Of a DNA stretch of 54,205 nt, positions 1-8,817 are shown one piece after another. Below the pieces are notes generated by a model that was not told the DNA's origin, searched no databases, and saw only the letters and a program-made list of their open reading frames with translations. Source of the DNA: Collinsella sp. UBA6357 (GTDB lineage: Bacteria > Actinomycetota > Coriobacteriia > Coriobacteriales > Coriobacteriaceae); NCBI GenBank assembly GCA_002437815.1, contig DJRP01000013.1:1-54205 (forward strand). Direction: 5' to 3'. The number at the start of each line of letters is the position of its first letter. The first letter of the stretch is position 1. Position numbers and translations under genes: made by a program.

Positions 1-2
1 CC

Positions 3-194
3 AACTTTCTCGACACTACCGAGAAGCGCATTTTGATCGCAGCCCAAGCCTATCTGCGAGGCGATCTGGCCGCCGACTCACTCGTAGCGTTTATCGATAC
101 GATAAGGATGGAGTCCAAAGCACGCCGCAACCTAAATGAGCTGCGCCTTGATCAGGCACAGCTCATGGAGAAGTACCCTAGGCTGTATGGATAA
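3..194 (+). CDS. C-terminal end of an unrecognised protein (partial)
   Basis: The frame is open from the left edge to the TAA at 192-194 and gives the last 63 residues of a protein, ending in EKYPRLYG. The fragment is charged and looks helical (for example ESKARRNLNELRLDQAQLM), with no membrane segment. It points towards the AT-richer genes that follow, which lie on the other strand, so the two genes converge. I recognise no family from this tail. It is taken as coding because the frame stays open with plausible amino-acid content up to a natural stop. Confidence 0.45.
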   Translation, partial: NFLDTTEKRILIAAQAYLRGDLAADSLVAFIDTIRMESKARRNLNELRLDQAQLMEKYPRLYG

Positions 195-286
195 ACAGCT
201 GTCAGCAATGAAAACCGCTCGGATTTAAGCAATCACGCCATCCATTCGAACGGTTCTTTTCCTTTCCAATGCTTGATATCTATGCA

Positions 287-1402
287 CTATTTAACTAGAT
301 CTTCCATCCTATTTTTTGCATCGTCAAGGCGACGGCCCTTGAAGTAATACCAGATCAACAAATCGACTTCGTGAAAGCCAATATCAGATGCGGAGGAGCC
401 TTGTGCTCCGCACGTTTTATCATTTTGCCTTCGCCATTCATTGATTCCGTCAACGATACGGCTATAGAGTTCGTAATAGCCCCGATAGCCTCGCGCAACT
501 TGGGCATCAAATTCTTCCCCAATGCCCTCGGGCGTAGCAACAAGCTTATTGGCTATCGTTCCCCTCAGCCATGCATATCGATTATCGTAAGACCCAGAAT
601 TGCTTCTGCCAGATTTTGTTTTATTGTATTTGTTGGACCATTCGTTATTAAGCCACTCAACATCTTTGATATACGCATCCGCATAGTAGGGCAACATTGT
701 CCCAACAACAGTATCGTAAATACAGAAGTTATCCTTGCAAAAATCGCTTACATTACGGCAGCCGTGATGGCAAAGCTTAGTTGCAAACGAAAAATTGCTT
801 CGATTGTACTTAGCGTCTCCTCGTAATTGCTCTGGCAAAAGCTTCGATGCCATATTGGTTGTAGCTCGTGCGATATTGGCCACTAAATTTGCCCGAACGT
901 CAAGGTTCCCCGCCTGCAAATCACGTCTAAAGCCATCATTGCCAGAGTACTTCTCCACGAGAAACGCTGCCGTCAGTTTGGTTCCACCCGTCAGCCCAAC
1001 TTTGTCCTTGCCACCGGGAAGTTCAAATTCTTCCTCCAAGAATGTTTCAAGCCCATTCAGCCGGTCCCACTTCAGGCTGTTCATCAAACCTTGTTGTTTA
1101 TCTTTTGCTGTTACCGCTGCCAAATGCGTCGAATTCATTTTGTTTGTAAAGTAAACAACATCCCGAATGGCATTTCTGTCACCGTCCGATGCCCTCTCAA
1201 AGAGCGACGAAATCGTGCCAGGATCAATCCACGTATAATTTGAGTCGTTATTCACGAGGCCATTCACAAAAGCAATATTCTTGTCGCTAAATACCGGAAA
1301 ACCGTTTTGATCCACATCAAACCTATATGGATCATCTGGGAAAAACGTAGCTTCAATAGCTGGAACAAGCTGTTTAACATTGCGTTCGCTTCGCGTCGAC
1401 AT
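287..1402 (-). CDS. Hypothetical protein, possible OGG-like (HhH-GPD type) fold
   Basis: This is a 371-residue soluble protein. The start is an ATG at 1402 with AGAAAGGG about 8 nt upstream. The segment from about residue 203, SFATKLCHHGC, followed by FCIYDTVVGTMLPYY, resembles the pattern of small OGG-like proteins, in which a conserved F-x-S-K block precedes a P-I-Y/W-D block. That is a family-level guess from memory, not an alignment. It has many Asn and Lys codons, and the DNA is clearly less GC-rich than the genes after 2.2 kb, which suggests horizontal acquisition. It converges with the partial gene at the left edge. Its function is unknown; glycosylase activity cannot be asserted without the catalytic Lys/Asp pair being identified. 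Confidence 0.6.
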   Translation of the reverse strand: MSTRSERNVKQLVPAIEATFFPDDPYRFDVDQNGFPVFSDKNIAFVNGLVNNDSNYTWIDPGTISSLFERASDGDRNAIRDVVYFTNKMNSTHLAAVTAKDKQQGLMNSLKWDRLNGLETFLEEEFELPGGKDKVGLTGGTKLTAAFLVEKYSGNDGFRRDLQAGNLDVRANLVANIARATTNMASKLLPEQLRGDAKYNRSNFSFATKLCHHGCRNVSDFCKDNFCIYDTVVGTMLPYYADAYIKDVEWLNNEWSNKYNKTKSGRSNSGSYDNRYAWLRGTIANKLVATPEGIGEEFDAQVARGYRGYYELYSRIVDGINEWRRQNDKTCGAQGSSASDIGFHEVDLLIWYYFKGRRLDDAKNRMEDLVK

Positions 1403-1575
1403 AGGGCATCCCTTTCTGGATTTAGTTAAAAGCCGCTTAGCCTACAGATGTCTCAGTTTCGATGGTAATTCTGACCTTGTGTTCAGCTAGCTTCTCAACT
1501 GTTAAACGGTCAGATCGTTTCGATAAGTGGCGGCAACGGAAACCCAACAAATCGGCTTCACGCCTGGACAGTTGC
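1403..1575. other. Leader of the OGG-like gene
   Basis: This 173-nt stretch holds the ribosome binding site of the gene at 287-1402. No clear promoter or hairpin was seen. On the minus strand one frame stays open across it and continues the interrupted gene at 1576-2166 in a shifted frame, with a tail that includes RREADLLGFRC. The spacer may therefore be decayed coding sequence. Confidence 0.3.
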
Positions 1576-2166
1576 CTATAGATTTGGATACAACCGGTCG
1601 AACTGGACGCAAGAGACCCTTCGCCCAGCGGACATGACGGTGTCGAAGCTGCGCGTTTCTTGTACGAGCGAAAACGTTGGTTTGACGCTCTGCCTTAAAT
1701 CGAGATAATCCCAAATCGTGTCGACGGTTACGTTCTCAGTGTTGATAACACAATTTCCCACCCCATCCAAATGAAAACCCTCGACACGAACCGTCCTCTT
1801 GTGTCCATGGTCCGGGCGTTTAACGGGGTTGGTCACAAGCAGGCTTCCTAGGCTAAAATCTCGCTCCATTTTGCGACAAGCTTCTTGAAATTGACCGACG
1901 TGTTATGCGTTGTTGCAAATCAGAGACGTCGTTTTAGCTGGAACCCCTTCGATTCGGTAAAACGTAAGCGCCGATCTTTTAAGATCGGATTCCAGTTTCC
2001 AAATGTCCATGCTGCTATGTTCGATAACGTCATTGGCATCACCGTCTGTGCTGCCAGCACAATCGATGACAATAAAGCAGCATTCCCTCTCGCGGACGCA
2101 TCCCACAATGCCGTTCAGGCATTCGGCCGTTTCGGCCGAATCAAATCCAACTGCTATCTCGTCCAT
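1576..2166 (-). pseudogene. Interrupted hypothetical gene (in-frame stop at 1903-1905)
   Basis: An ATG at 2166 has a good GAGGGG site 7 nt upstream and begins MDEIAVGFDSAETAECL. The frame runs 87 codons to a TAA at 1903-1905. It then stays open in the same frame to a TAG at 1576-1578, passing an internal ATG at 1869 (MERDFSLGSLL) that has only a weak ribosome site. The simplest reading is one protein of about 196 residues broken by a nonsense codon. Two separate small genes are the alternative. A further open tail in another frame leads to 1440, so a frameshift may also be present. The gene lies 56 nt downstream of the ATPase-like gene on the same strand. No family recognised. Confidence 0.4.
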
Positions 2167-2222
2167 CTTCAAACCCCTCAAAACAAGCCCATAACGAATA
2201 CTCGCCAAGGGCGAAACCGTCG

Positions 2223-3086
2223 CTACGCGGAGTTCCAACTGAAGACACGTTCGCAGGCAAGGCTTGCATCATCCTCACCCGACTGGCTCCCGCGGCGTAC
2301 GCGCACCAGGGCGTCGGCGTTGCTGTAGCTTTCGGCAATTGATGTAATGTCTTTCCTGGTATCTGCTACGAAACAACCCGCTAGAATCGCCGCGGTCGGG
2401 CCGATCAGGTTTCGTAGGTCGCGCAGGATTGCATTCATGGGGCGGTTGTCGTCAAGCATCTCGAGCCCGTCGATCACCACCACGACGTTCTCGAGCACAC
2501 CGCTCTCCTCCACCCTGTCATCGAACAGCCAGCTCGTTAAAAGATCGAGCGTCATGTTGTCCGTCCCAAAAATTCCGAGCTCGCGCTTCTTGAGCCGCAT
2601 CGAAGCAAGGATGGCCTCGACCTGCCTGCCCTCGGCATCGTCCAGCACCTCACCCCGCATCTCCAAACGAAGAAGCCGGGTCGCCGCCTCGTTCTCGCGC
2701 TCTCGAAGTGGCACGTAAACCACCGGGTAATGCTCGCTCAGGCTCAAGGCCGCACGCGCTAACAGGTCTGTCACCGTTTCGTGCGACCCGCCAATCAAAC
2801 TGAGTCCACCCAGCCTGACGCCACCGCCCAGAGCGGAATCGATCGGCCCGCCGAGCTTGAGCGTCTTCGACGCCTCGGCATCCAACGTGTTTATCGCATC
2901 ATCGAGGCCCGCAGCGAATCGCTCGCGAAAATCCCCAAGATCAAACACTGCTCCGCCTTGCTTCTGAGCTTGCACGTCGCCAGCGCGAACTTCCCCCGAT
3001 GGCATCACTCCGATTGCCTCCCCTAAGCTAACTGTGCGCCCGATTTTCTCCTCCCAGAACATCTTTCCGTGGCTCACTTCAATCAC
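2223..3086 (-). CDS. RecA/DnaB-like ATPase-fold protein lacking the P-loop
   Basis: This 287-residue protein uses a GTG start at 3086, two bases after the rtcB stop, so the two are surely cotranscribed. From about residue 83 the pattern LGGGVRLGGLSLIGGS matches the Walker A region of DnaB/RadA/KaiC-type ATPases, but the GxxxxGKT element is replaced by GGSHETVTD, so the phosphate-binding lysine is gone. A Walker B-like strand, VVVVIDGLEML, is intact near residue 200. It is thus probably a RecA-fold protein without normal ATP hydrolysis, perhaps structural or regulatory. The N-terminal 80 residues are not recognised. Its tight coupling to RtcB suggests a role with RNA repair or ligation, but that is inference from position. 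Confidence 0.6.
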   Translation of the reverse strand: MIEVSHGKMFWEEKIGRTVSLGEAIGVMPSGEVRAGDVQAQKQGGAVFDLGDFRERFAAGLDDAINTLDAEASKTLKLGGPIDSALGGGVRLGGLSLIGGSHETVTDLLARAALSLSEHYPVVYVPLRERENEAATRLLRLEMRGEVLDDAEGRQVEAILASMRLKKRELGIFGTDNMTLDLLTSWLFDDRVEESGVLENVVVVIDGLEMLDDNRPMNAILRDLRNLIGPTAAILAGCFVADTRKDITSIAESYSNADALVRVRRGSQSGEDDASLACERVFSWNSA

Positions 3087-3088
3087 CC

Positions 3089-4186
3089 CTAGCGCCTGCC
3101 GCGCTTGCCCGTCGCCTTGAAGTTCCAGATCGGCTTGAGGCGATGGACGACCTCGACGGTCGGCTCCATGAGCCGCAGCACCTCCCCCGCATCCTTATAG
3201 GCCTCGGGAGATTCGTCGAGTGTGGTCTCGCACGCACTGGGGCAGTAGATTCCGGCTTCGTGCATCTCGCGGACAAAGGCCTGGGTGTCGAGCGTCTGAA
3301 ACGCCTTGGTCCGACTCATCGCACGACCCGTGCCGTGCGGGGCCGAGCAGTTCCAGTCCTCGTTGCCGCGGCCCCGCGCGATCACGGCCCCGTCGCGCAT
3401 GTTGAACGGGATCAGCACCGTCTCACCGGCCTGTGCGCTGATGGCGCCCTTGCGAATCATGCCGTCTTGGGAGATGTAGTTGTGCATGGTGGTGAACCCG
3501 TCGCCATCGAGTCGGATGCCGGTGCGGTCGACGATCTGCGCGATGATCGTCTTGCGGTTTTGGATCGAGAAGCGCTGGCAGTTGTGCATGTCGGCGAGAT
3601 ACGCGGCTGAGAAATCGCCTTCGAGATACTTGAGATCGTCGGGAACGTCCACCGCGCACGTCGCCTGGGCCACCGCCTGGTGATGTTCCGCCGTCTGAAG
3701 ACCGAGGTTTCGCGAACCGGTATGGACGACCAGATACTGCCGCCCCTCCTCGTCCTCATCGAGCTCGATAAAGTGGTTGCCGCCGCCAAGTGTGCCCATG
3801 GAACGCTCGATTTTGCGCTTGTTCTCAAGCCAGTCGCGCGCGTCCATCTCGTATTCGGAAAGCTCGCACGTCGGATCCCGGTGAAGCCTGAACCCGGTGG
3901 GCACCGCGCGTTTGACGTCGCGGTTGAACTGGATGAGGTCATCGCGCGCGACAGTCTCCGCAAGCGGCACGCAATACATGCCACATCCGATGTCGACGCC
4001 CACAAGATTGGGAATCACCCTGTCGCCCAGGTTCGCCGTAAACCCGATCACGCAACCTGCACCGCGATGAGCGTCGGGCATGATGCGGATCTTGGCATCC
4101 TCGAACGCCGGACAGCTCGATATCTCCTCGATCTGCTCCTTGGCGGAATCCTCCAGATGCTCCGCGAAGACTTTGATGTCTGCCAT
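3089..4186 (-). CDS. rtcB: RtcB-family RNA-splicing ligase
   Basis: This 365-residue RtcB is near the usual length of the shorter bacterial form. RtcB joins RNA 2',3'-cyclic phosphate or 3'-phosphate ends to 5'-OH ends through a guanylated histidine, using Mn2+ and GTP. The metal-site motifs are visible: MPDAHRGAGCVIG near residue 37, GVDIGCGM, LGGGNHFIEL, VHTGSRNLG and the C-terminal APHGTGRAMSR segment that carries the guanylated-histidine region. The start is the ATG at 4186, preceded by AGAGGAAAAGGA; a longer upstream reading frame has no ribosome site and was not used. It runs divergently from a WYL regulator, 224 bp away, which may control it. The RecA-like gene follows two bases after its stop. 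Confidence 0.95.
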   Translation of the reverse strand: MADIKVFAEHLEDSAKEQIEEISSCPAFEDAKIRIMPDAHRGAGCVIGFTANLGDRVIPNLVGVDIGCGMYCVPLAETVARDDLIQFNRDVKRAVPTGFRLHRDPTCELSEYEMDARDWLENKRKIERSMGTLGGGNHFIELDEDEEGRQYLVVHTGSRNLGLQTAEHHQAVAQATCAVDVPDDLKYLEGDFSAAYLADMHNCQRFSIQNRKTIIAQIVDRTGIRLDGDGFTTMHNYISQDGMIRKGAISAQAGETVLIPFNMRDGAVIARGRGNEDWNCSAPHGTGRAMSRTKAFQTLDTQAFVREMHEAGIYCPSACETTLDESPEAYKDAGEVLRLMEPTVEVVHRLKPIWNFKATGKRGRR

Positions 4187-4410
4187 TCCTTTTCCTCTCT
4201 TCAAATAGACATGTTGCGGTCCGCGAGCTGGAACGCCCGCTCGACCCGCGGATCGGGAATCGGCGAACCACCGGCATCCCTTTGCCAACCTTTCGCCCGT
4301 TTCCAGCCCCGCTACTGCGGATGCTACGGCTCCGCGCATTACAATGAGTCCCAATAACGGGTCCCATTTGAATTGACCGGCCGGTAACCTACCGCTTGAG
4401 AGGAGATATC
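4187..4410. promoter_or_regulatory. Divergent promoter region of rtcB and the WYL regulator
   Basis: This 224-bp spacer separates two divergent genes and must hold both promoters. The palindrome ACCGGCCGGT lies at 4376-4385, 26 bp before the WYL start and next to TTGACC. A related palindrome, TAACCGGTTA, lies just before the helicase start. The first is a candidate operator for the WYL regulator. No strong -10 box was identified. Confidence 0.4.
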
Positions 4411-5424
4411 GTGGCGAACAGGCCAAACCAAAAGCTCAGACTTCTGTTCCTGCTCAAGATCCTTATGGAGAAGACCGACAGCACGCACGGGCTCACAACC
4501 CAGCAGATCATCGAGGAACTCGCCTACTACGATCTCGAAGCCGAGCGCAAGGCGATCTACCGCGACCTTCAAACGCTCCGCGACTTCGGCCTCGTAATCT
4601 CCCAGCAGGGCGGCAAAGAATGGCGCCTTGTCTCCCGTCCCCTCGATCTGCAAGAACTCATCATGCTCGTCGACGCCGTCCAGAGCTCACCGTTTTTGAC
4701 CGATGAGCTGACCGACCATCTCATCGGCAAGTTGCAACGCCTGGCGAGCCTCGACGAGCGCGAACTCATGCACAAGCGCGTCGACGTGCCGTCGCGCGTG
4801 AAGATGCAGAACTCGGACGCACTGCGCAACATCGACCTGATCCAGCAGGCCATGCGCACCAAGCGTAAGATCAACTTTCGCTACTTTCACTACGACGCCG
4901 CCAAGCAGAAGGTCCTCAATCGTGACGGCAAGACCTATGCGATCACGCCGGTGCGTCTCATCTATTCCGACGAGCTCTACTACCTCATCGGATTCCGCGA
5001 CCGCTGGGCCCACGCCGGTGCGGAGCATTCGCCGTTCACGCCCTACCGCGTCGACCGCATGCTCGACGTCGAGATGTCCGAGGAACGCGCGACCAAGGAC
5101 CCTCGCATCGCAAACTATGTGCTTGAGGACCATGTCTCGCCATCGTTCGGCGTCTATGCGGCAGACAAGACGACCATCGTGCTGGAACTCGACGAGCGCG
5201 CGATGAATCCCCTGATCGACAAGTTCGGGCTCGGCGCCGTTGTCTTCGAGAACAAAGACGGTCGTCTGCTCGCCACCGTGAAGGCGCCGCTGTCGCCGCA
5301 GTTCTTTGGATGGCTGCTGCAGCTCTCGACGTTCATCAAGATCTTAAGTCCCCAGCGTGCCGTTGACATGTATCTCGACATGCTCGACCAGACGTGTGCC
5401 CAGTATCAACAGGAAAGCAGGTAA
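4411..5424 (+). CDS. WYL-domain transcriptional regulator
   Basis: This 337-residue protein starts at a GTG (4411) with AGGAG five bases upstream; the TTG at 4396 lies too close to that site. Residues 1-70 form a winged helix of the DeoR/HTH_11 type (LTTQQIIEELAYYDLEAERK, then YRDLQTLRDFGLV). The middle is a WYL domain, with INFRYFHYD and ITPVRLIYSDELYYLIGF, and the end fits the WCX extension. WYL regulators bind nucleic acid or nucleotide ligands and often control DNA-repair or phage-defence genes. Here the gene is followed six bases later by a helicase-nuclease and then a Doc toxin, and it diverges from rtcB, so both sides are likely targets. Confidence 0.9.
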   Translation: MANRPNQKLRLLFLLKILMEKTDSTHGLTTQQIIEELAYYDLEAERKAIYRDLQTLRDFGLVISQQGGKEWRLVSRPLDLQELIMLVDAVQSSPFLTDELTDHLIGKLQRLASLDERELMHKRVDVPSRVKMQNSDALRNIDLIQQAMRTKRKINFRYFHYDAAKQKVLNRDGKTYAITPVRLIYSDELYYLIGFRDRWAHAGAEHSPFTPYRVDRMLDVEMSEERATKDPRIANYVLEDHVSPSFGVYAADKTTIVLELDERAMNPLIDKFGLGAVVFENKDGRLLATVKAPLSPQFFGWLLQLSTFIKILSPQRAVDMYLDMLDQTCAQYQQESR

Positions 5425-5430
5425 CCGGTT

Positions 5431-8400
5431 ATGGACATCTCCCCCGAGCTCGCCGCCGCGCTTGAACGACTCAACCCCGAACAGCGCGCAGCCGTCGAAT
5501 GCCTGGACGGACCGCTCCTCGTCATTGCGGGACCCGGCACCGGCAAGACACAGCTACTGAGTCTGCGCGCCGCGAACATCCTCGCCAAACGCGATGCCTC
5601 CCCGCGCAATATCCTCTGCCTCACCTACACCGAGGCGGGCGCCGAAGCCATGCGCAAACGCCTAATCGAGTTGATCGGACGCGACGCTTACGGCATCGAG
5701 GTGAGTACGTTTCACGGTTTCGCGGCGAGCGTGCGCTCACGCTATCCAGAGCGCTTCACGCGTTCCGCAACGGATACGCTCATCACGCCCCTACACCAAA
5801 AAGAATTGCTCGACCGTCTACTCAAGCGCCTGCCTCCCGACGCGCCGCTCTCCGCCGTGGTGCCCGACGGCCCGGCAGTGAACATCGGCAAGATGGCCGG
5901 CTTCGTCTCTAAGGTCAAGCGCAGTGGTATGGACTATGGCACGCTTGAGGCCATCGCGAAGCAGAACATCGATGCAGCCGCTTGGCTTGCAGAGAACTCG
6001 ACACTGCTTGACTTGGCCTGTGGGCGAGCAAGCGCCGGTTTGGCCGAGCGTTTCGAGAGCGAGATCGAACGCGTCTGTGCCATGGCCCCGCACACCCTGA
6101 CGCAGCCCGTCCCCTGCCCAGCTGGCAGCTACGTACCGTTTATCGTCCAGTTGAGGGATACGGTCCGACGCACCGAGCTTATCGATGAGTGCGGCAAATC
6201 GTCCGGTTACACCAAAGTGCGCGACCAATTCTTTGGCGGAAGCAATAAAGAGGGGCGAACATTCAAGGTCGCCGAGGTGAGCGAGCGGCTCAAATGCGCC
6301 TGCACTATCGCCCAGGACTACCAAGCCGAGCTCGACCGGAAGCACCTCTACGATTACGACGATATGATCCGCGATTTTGTGCAGGCAGCTGAGCACGACG
6401 TATCGCTGCGTCAGGCCCTGCAGGATACCTATACCTACATCCAGGTCGATGAGTTCCAGGACACGAACGGTGCGCAGATGCGCATCATCGAGCTACTCTG
6501 TGAAGGTCTCGAGTCACCCAACGTCATGTGCGTGGGCGATGACGATCAGGCCATCATGAGGTTCCAAGGCGCGACCATCGAGTGCGCCAACCAGTTTGCG
6601 GAGGAGTTCAAACCCCAAAGCATCGTGCTCAAGACCAACTACCGATCGACATCGGCGATCGTCGAGCTAGGACAGGAGGTCGCCCACCAGATTGAACGCC
6701 GACTCGATGCGAGTGCAAACAAGGCCATCGTCGCCCACCGTCCCGACGGTGACCAGATCGAATTCACCGAGACCGTGTATCCCGAAAGCGCCGTGGAATA
6801 CGCCGCCGTCGCCGCAAGCATCAAGGCGCGCCTTGATGCCGGCTACCTCGACACCTGCGATGATCCGAACGAAGGTATCGCCGTCATCGCATCCAAGCAC
6901 GCCGCTCTACGTGCGCTCATCCCCCATCTGATCAAGGGAAACGTGCCGTTCTCGTACCGCGAGCGGCAGAACCTCTTTGCCTCCGAGCGCATGCAGGCGA
7001 CGCTGGCGCTGCTGCGTTGCGTCACCGCGCTTGCCCGCGGGCGCCGTGAACTCGCCGAGAGCTATCTGCCGCAAATCATATGCGCCGAGGAGCTGGGCGG
7101 CGACCACCGGTCATCCGTTGCGTTCGCCCTGTACGCCAAGCGCGAGCATCACGGCAAATGGCTTGCCGCGATGCGTGAGAGCGACGACACGCGTATTCAT
7201 ACGCTGTGCGAGGACCTGACGCAATGGGCAGCCCGAGCGAGCGCCTCCTCCGTGAGGGCGCTCCTGTTCGACATCGCGCAGCACGGGCTCGCATACTACC
7301 GAACCCGTGGCAAGAACGACCCGTTAGCCGCCGCCGAGTTCAACGCCGGCATACGGGCGATGCTCACGTTTGTCGAGGGCGAACTGGGAGACGCTCGCGT
7401 GACGGGCCGAGCGCTCCGCCTGCCCGATATCGTCGACAGACTCGATGCCGCGCAGAAGTTCAACGTGAGCATCGATGCCGCGATCGACCTCGGCACGCCG
7501 GGGGCTGTACGCCTCACGACCGCACATAGCTCCAAGGGACTCGAGTTCGACTGCGTCTACCTGCTCGATGCCGACGATTCAACCTGGCACAAAGGTGCCG
7601 GCGGAGCAAGCCTCTATCCCTCCAACCTGCTCATGCAGGACGAGAAAGACGCCGACGATACCCGCCGCTTGCTCTTTGTGGCCATCACACGCGCTAAGCG
7701 TCATCTTGAGCTGCACCGCGCCGGCGGATCGATGCTCCAGGAGCTCACGGGGCTGATCGATTCACGGGAAGCGAACGTGGGCGCGAGCGCGCTCGATGCG
7801 GTAATCGAGACCGATTGGCACGATCGCTTCGCCTTCGACACACCCGAGTTGCAGGCGCTCTTGGACCCGCATCGCGATGCGAAGCACCTCTCGGCCACCG
7901 CACTCAACACCTTTGCGACCTACGAGCCCGGCTGCACGAACAGCCTGCATTTTCCCGAGAAACAGATCGTCCGCCTGCCCACCGCGCCCACGATCGCCAC
8001 GGAATTCGGCACCATCGTGCATGCGATGTTCGAGGAGATCGCGAATCGCGCGCCCGAGGATCGTACCGCCGCAATCGAGTCGATCGAGCAGGCACATCGG
8101 CAGCGGGTCTCTTGGCTCGATTTTGCCCCCGAGGATGTCGAGCGGTATCTCTGGCGTTTCGACCGCATCTGCCGCACGTTCGTCCCTTGGCTACTCGAGC
8201 ATCTCACCGGTTACCGCTGCGCCACCGAGACCATGATCGAATGCGCCACGCCCGGCGGCACACCACTCTTTGGCTTCCTCGACCTGATGCTGATCGATGA
8301 CGATGCCAAGACCGTGCAAATCGTCGATTACAAGACGGGCCATGCCGACAAGATCTCGCTCGGCTACGAGCGTCAGCTCAAGTTCTACAAGATGATGGTC

Positions 8401-8817
8401 GAGTCCTCGCCGGAATTCGTGGGCTACACCGTGACCTCCATGGGTGACTTCTACGTCGAGCCCGACCGCAAGACCGACGAGCTGCGTCCGCCATTCACAG
8501 TGAGCGCCAGCGAGGAGGAAATCTATGAGCTCGAACGACTCGTCGATGCCGTGTGGAACCGCATCGCGCATGGTTCCTGGGATACGAGCGCCTTTGAGCA
8601 GAGCGACGCGTTTGCCGCGGCACGCGAGGAGCAAAAGAGCTATCGAAAGAAAGACGAGAAAGCGGCGATCATGCAGCAGGCCTACGAGCGCTGGCTCGTC
8701 GAGAATGCTGCGGGGAGCGCGACCGCAACAGAGGCAAGAAATGAGCCCAACATGGTCTCCGCCGCCAGGGTATTTATGGACGACTATGTCGACGTCTTCA
8801 AGGAGCTTGCAGAATGA
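5431..8817 (+). CDS. UvrD/Rep-type helicase fused to a RecB-like nuclease
   Basis: This 1128-residue protein is a superfamily 1A DNA helicase with a C-terminal PD-(D/E)XK nuclease, in the style of AddA/AddB. The Q motif LNPEQRAAV is at 14-22, Walker A AGPGTGKT at 33-40, motif II QVDEFQDTN near 340, motif III VGDDDQAIMRFQGA near 368, and motifs V/VI (TTAHSSKGLEFD, RLLFVAITRAKR) near 693 and 742. The nuclease has GTIVHAMFEE near 860, then GFLDLML and VDYKTG near 945-960. It probably unwinds and degrades DNA ends. The gene is six bases after the WYL regulator and overlaps the doc remnant by ATGA, so all three look like one operon. A housekeeping AddAB role is less likely, since no second subunit is present. 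Confidence 0.92.
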   Translation: MDISPELAAALERLNPEQRAAVECLDGPLLVIAGPGTGKTQLLSLRAANILAKRDASPRNILCLTYTEAGAEAMRKRLIELIGRDAYGIEVSTFHGFAASVRSRYPERFTRSATDTLITPLHQKELLDRLLKRLPPDAPLSAVVPDGPAVNIGKMAGFVSKVKRSGMDYGTLEAIAKQNIDAAAWLAENSTLLDLACGRASAGLAERFESEIERVCAMAPHTLTQPVPCPAGSYVPFIVQLRDTVRRTELIDECGKSSGYTKVRDQFFGGSNKEGRTFKVAEVSERLKCACTIAQDYQAELDRKHLYDYDDMIRDFVQAAEHDVSLRQALQDTYTYIQVDEFQDTNGAQMRIIELLCEGLESPNVMCVGDDDQAIMRFQGATIECANQFAEEFKPQSIVLKTNYRSTSAIVELGQEVAHQIERRLDASANKAIVAHRPDGDQIEFTETVYPESAVEYAAVAASIKARLDAGYLDTCDDPNEGIAVIASKHAALRALIPHLIKGNVPFSYRERQNLFASERMQATLALLRCVTALARGRRELAESYLPQIICAEELGGDHRSSVAFALYAKREHHGKWLAAMRESDDTRIHTLCEDLTQWAARASASSVRALLFDIAQHGLAYYRTRGKNDPLAAAEFNAGIRAMLTFVEGELGDARVTGRALRLPDIVDRLDAAQKFNVSIDAAIDLGTPGAVRLTTAHSSKGLEFDCVYLLDADDSTWHKGAGGASLYPSNLLMQDEKDADDTRRLLFVAITRAKRHLELHRAGGSMLQELTGLIDSREANVGASALDAVIETDWHDRFAFDTPELQALLDPHRDAKHLSATALNTFATYEPGCTNSLHFPEKQIVRLPTAPTIATEFGTIVHAMFEEIANRAPEDRTAAIESIEQAHRQRVSWLDFAPEDVERYLWRFDRICRTFVPWLLEHLTGYRCATETMIECATPGGTPLFGFLDLMLIDDDAKTVQIVDYKTGHADKISLGYERQLKFYKMMVESSPEFVGYTVTSMGDFYVEPDRKTDELRPPFTVSASEEEIYELERLVDAVWNRIAHGSWDTSAFEQSDAFAAAREEQKSYRKKDEKAAIMQQAYERWLVENAAGSATATEARNEPNMVSAARVFMDDYVDVFKELAE

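Noticed and set aside
1885..2328. Plus-strand ORF across the interrupted gene
   Set aside because: No ribosome site, and it overlaps the well-supported end of the RecA-like gene; the minus strand has a good ribosome site at 2166.
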